DNA of 64,000 nt, taken from positions 1,364,001 to 1,428,000 of the forward strand of contig OZ251227.1 of the NCBI GenBank assembly GCA_965240325.2. The letters are read 5' to 3'. Below are positions 63,046 through 64,000 of the stretch, in pieces (position 1 is the first letter of the stretch; each line of letters starts with the position of its first letter). The stretch is from Rebecca billardiae RCC1528. Taxonomy: Eukaryota; Haptophyta. Below the pieces are notes generated by a model. It had not been told where the DNA came from. It searched no databases and worked only from the letters and a program-made list of their open reading frames with translations. The position numbers and the translations under genes were made by a program.

Positions 63046-64000
63046 TCAAATGTCCGTCGTCAAGTGGTGCGTAATGCGTTGCAGCTGTGCGCGAAGAGTC
63101 TCGAGCTCATCACACGCGCGCTGGTGTTCGGCACGCTCGAGCGCGCGCTCCGCGCGCTCAGCGCCCAGCTGCTGCACCACCGCTGCCTGTGCACGCGCGC
63201 TCGCCGCGAGCCACGCGGCCAGGCGGGGCAAGCCATGCGCATGCGCCTCCTGCATGCCCTGAGCGACCGCCAGATCAGCCGAGCCCTCCTCCAGCGCGCA
63301 CGCGGGCTCGAGCAGGGCGGCGGTCAGCGGCGGCTCACCCGCGGACGCGCTGCCACGCGTGCGCATGCGCTTGGCCGCGAGCGAGGTGGCAGGAGCCGCA
63401 TCTGCCACGCACTCGCCAGGTGCCGGCGCCGCGGCGGCGGGGTCCTCGCCGCGGGGGCGCACGCAGCCGCCGAGAAGCGCGGCCTGTGCGGCAGCCTCCT
63501 CCGGCCGAGGGAAGTTGAGCGGCCGTGCGTCCAGCAGCCGGCGCGCGCGCACCAGGTCGTCGTATGCGCGCGCAGCCTCCTCCTCCGACTGCAGGTTTGA
63601 TCCTGCGCGGTAAATGGCGCCCCTGCAACTGAATTGGACCTGCCAGCGCACCTTGCTCCCCGAGCTGTGGCTGGCCCGCGCGACGCCGTAGTACCGGCTG
63701 CTGGAGCCGCCGTGCTTGAACGGGACGGTGCGAGCGGCCCTGCTGCTGCAGCCGAGGGCGGCACTGACCTCCGTCGCCTGCTCCACCGCCGCCACCACCA
63801 CCTCCTCGCTCTCCCCCTCCTCCTCCTCCTCCTCCTCCTCCTCCTCCCCCTCCTCCTCCTCCTCCTCCTCCTCCTCCTCGTCACCGTCGTCGTCATCGCT
63901 GCTGCCTATGATGGCAGACTCGCCCTCGCCCTCGCGCGGGAAGTTGAGCAGCTTCACGCCCACCAGCCCGAGCTTGCGCACGAGGTCGTCGCGCGCGCGT
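63046..64000 (-). CDS. AP2-domain transcription factor, 5' end cut by the window edge
   Basis: The frame is open to base 64000, so the N-terminus lies outside. A complete AP2/ERF-type DNA-binding domain is encoded at about 63699-63511 (SSRYYGVARASHSSGSKVRW, then YRAGSNLQSEEEAARAYDDL and LLDARPLNFP). The first visible residues (ARDDLVRKLGLVGVKLLNFP) are the end of another AP2 domain, so the protein has at least two. An Asp/Glu run of about 30 residues (encoded by the TCC-rich tract 63815-63890) separates them. The C-terminus is an Ala/Glu/Arg helix, probably a coiled coil. It is a probable nuclear regulator; its targets are unknown. Confidence 0.85.
   Translation of the reverse strand, partial: RARDDLVRKLGLVGVKLLNFPREGEGESAIIGSSDDDDGDEEEEEEEEEEGEEEEEEEEEEGESEEVVVAAVEQATEVSAALGCSSRAARTVPFKHGGSSSRYYGVARASHSSGSKVRWQVQFSCRGAIYRAGSNLQSEEEAARAYDDLVRARRLLDARPLNFPRPEEAAAQAALLGGCVRPRGEDPAAAAPAPGECVADAAPATSLAAKRMRTRGSASAGEPPLTAALLEPACALEEGSADLAVAQGMQEAHAHGLPRLAAWLAASARAQAAVVQQLGAERAERALERAEHQRACDELETLRAQLQRITHHLTTDI
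63815..63890. repeat. (TCC)n trinucleotide tract inside the AP2 gene
   Basis: Nearly pure CTC/TCC repeats encode the acidic run on the minus strand. It is likely to vary in length. Confidence 0.85.

Overview
The window is nuclear DNA of a GC-rich, chlorophyll-c-containing, flagellated alga, most likely a haptophyte or a close ecological equivalent. The evidence is a spliced fucoxanthin-chlorophyll a/c-type antenna gene with an FSAP-type plastid-targeting leader, a lumenal cytochrome c6, ciliary genes (CFAP69-like and PACRG), a RICTOR homologue, a myosin, and short spliceosomal introns with GTGCGC-type donors. Species identity is inference; no rRNA or organelle marker is present.

Layout. Positions 1-14.0 kb hold densely packed genes: CFAP69-like (minus, cut by the window edge), NDUFAF2, cytochrome c6 (minus), PACRG, a family-25 glycosyltransferase, a light-harvesting protein (minus, three exons), a FAM135-type serine esterase (two or three exons) and a sodium:solute symporter (three exons). 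Positions 14,703-27,495 are one 12.8-kb mobile element. It has 22-bp perfect terminal inverted repeats and a 4-bp target duplication (TCGT). Each of its two inverted arms, of several kb, is built from two tandem-repeat families of about 140-150 bp and about 211 bp. It sits inside a tandemly duplicated 555-bp host unit whose uninterrupted second copy shows the empty site. No transposase could be recognised in it.

Positions 28.5-46 kb hold a sulfotransferase-like type II membrane protein (minus), a SEC-C/YchJ-like plastid-type protein (minus), a myosin with C-terminal ankyrin repeats (two exons), a D-aminoacyl-tRNA deacylase, a small ORF with five 18-residue repeats, and a hydroxyproline-rich-type wall protein with a membrane anchor. 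Positions 46.3-64 kb hold a protein resembling only the N-terminal part of chloroplast RNase II/RNR1 (minus), a 2OG-Fe(II) oxygenase (minus), RICTOR, a repeat-rich intergenic stretch of about 4.4 kb, a small coiled-coil protein (minus), a WD40 protein and an AP2-domain protein cut by the right edge (minus).

Several genes are arranged head-to-head with 150-330 bp between start codons, suggesting shared bidirectional promoters. The 2OG oxygenase/RICTOR pair has a perfect TGACGTCA palindrome in that gap. Most long ORFs on opposite strands or in the repeat arrays are by-products of high GC content and were left out.
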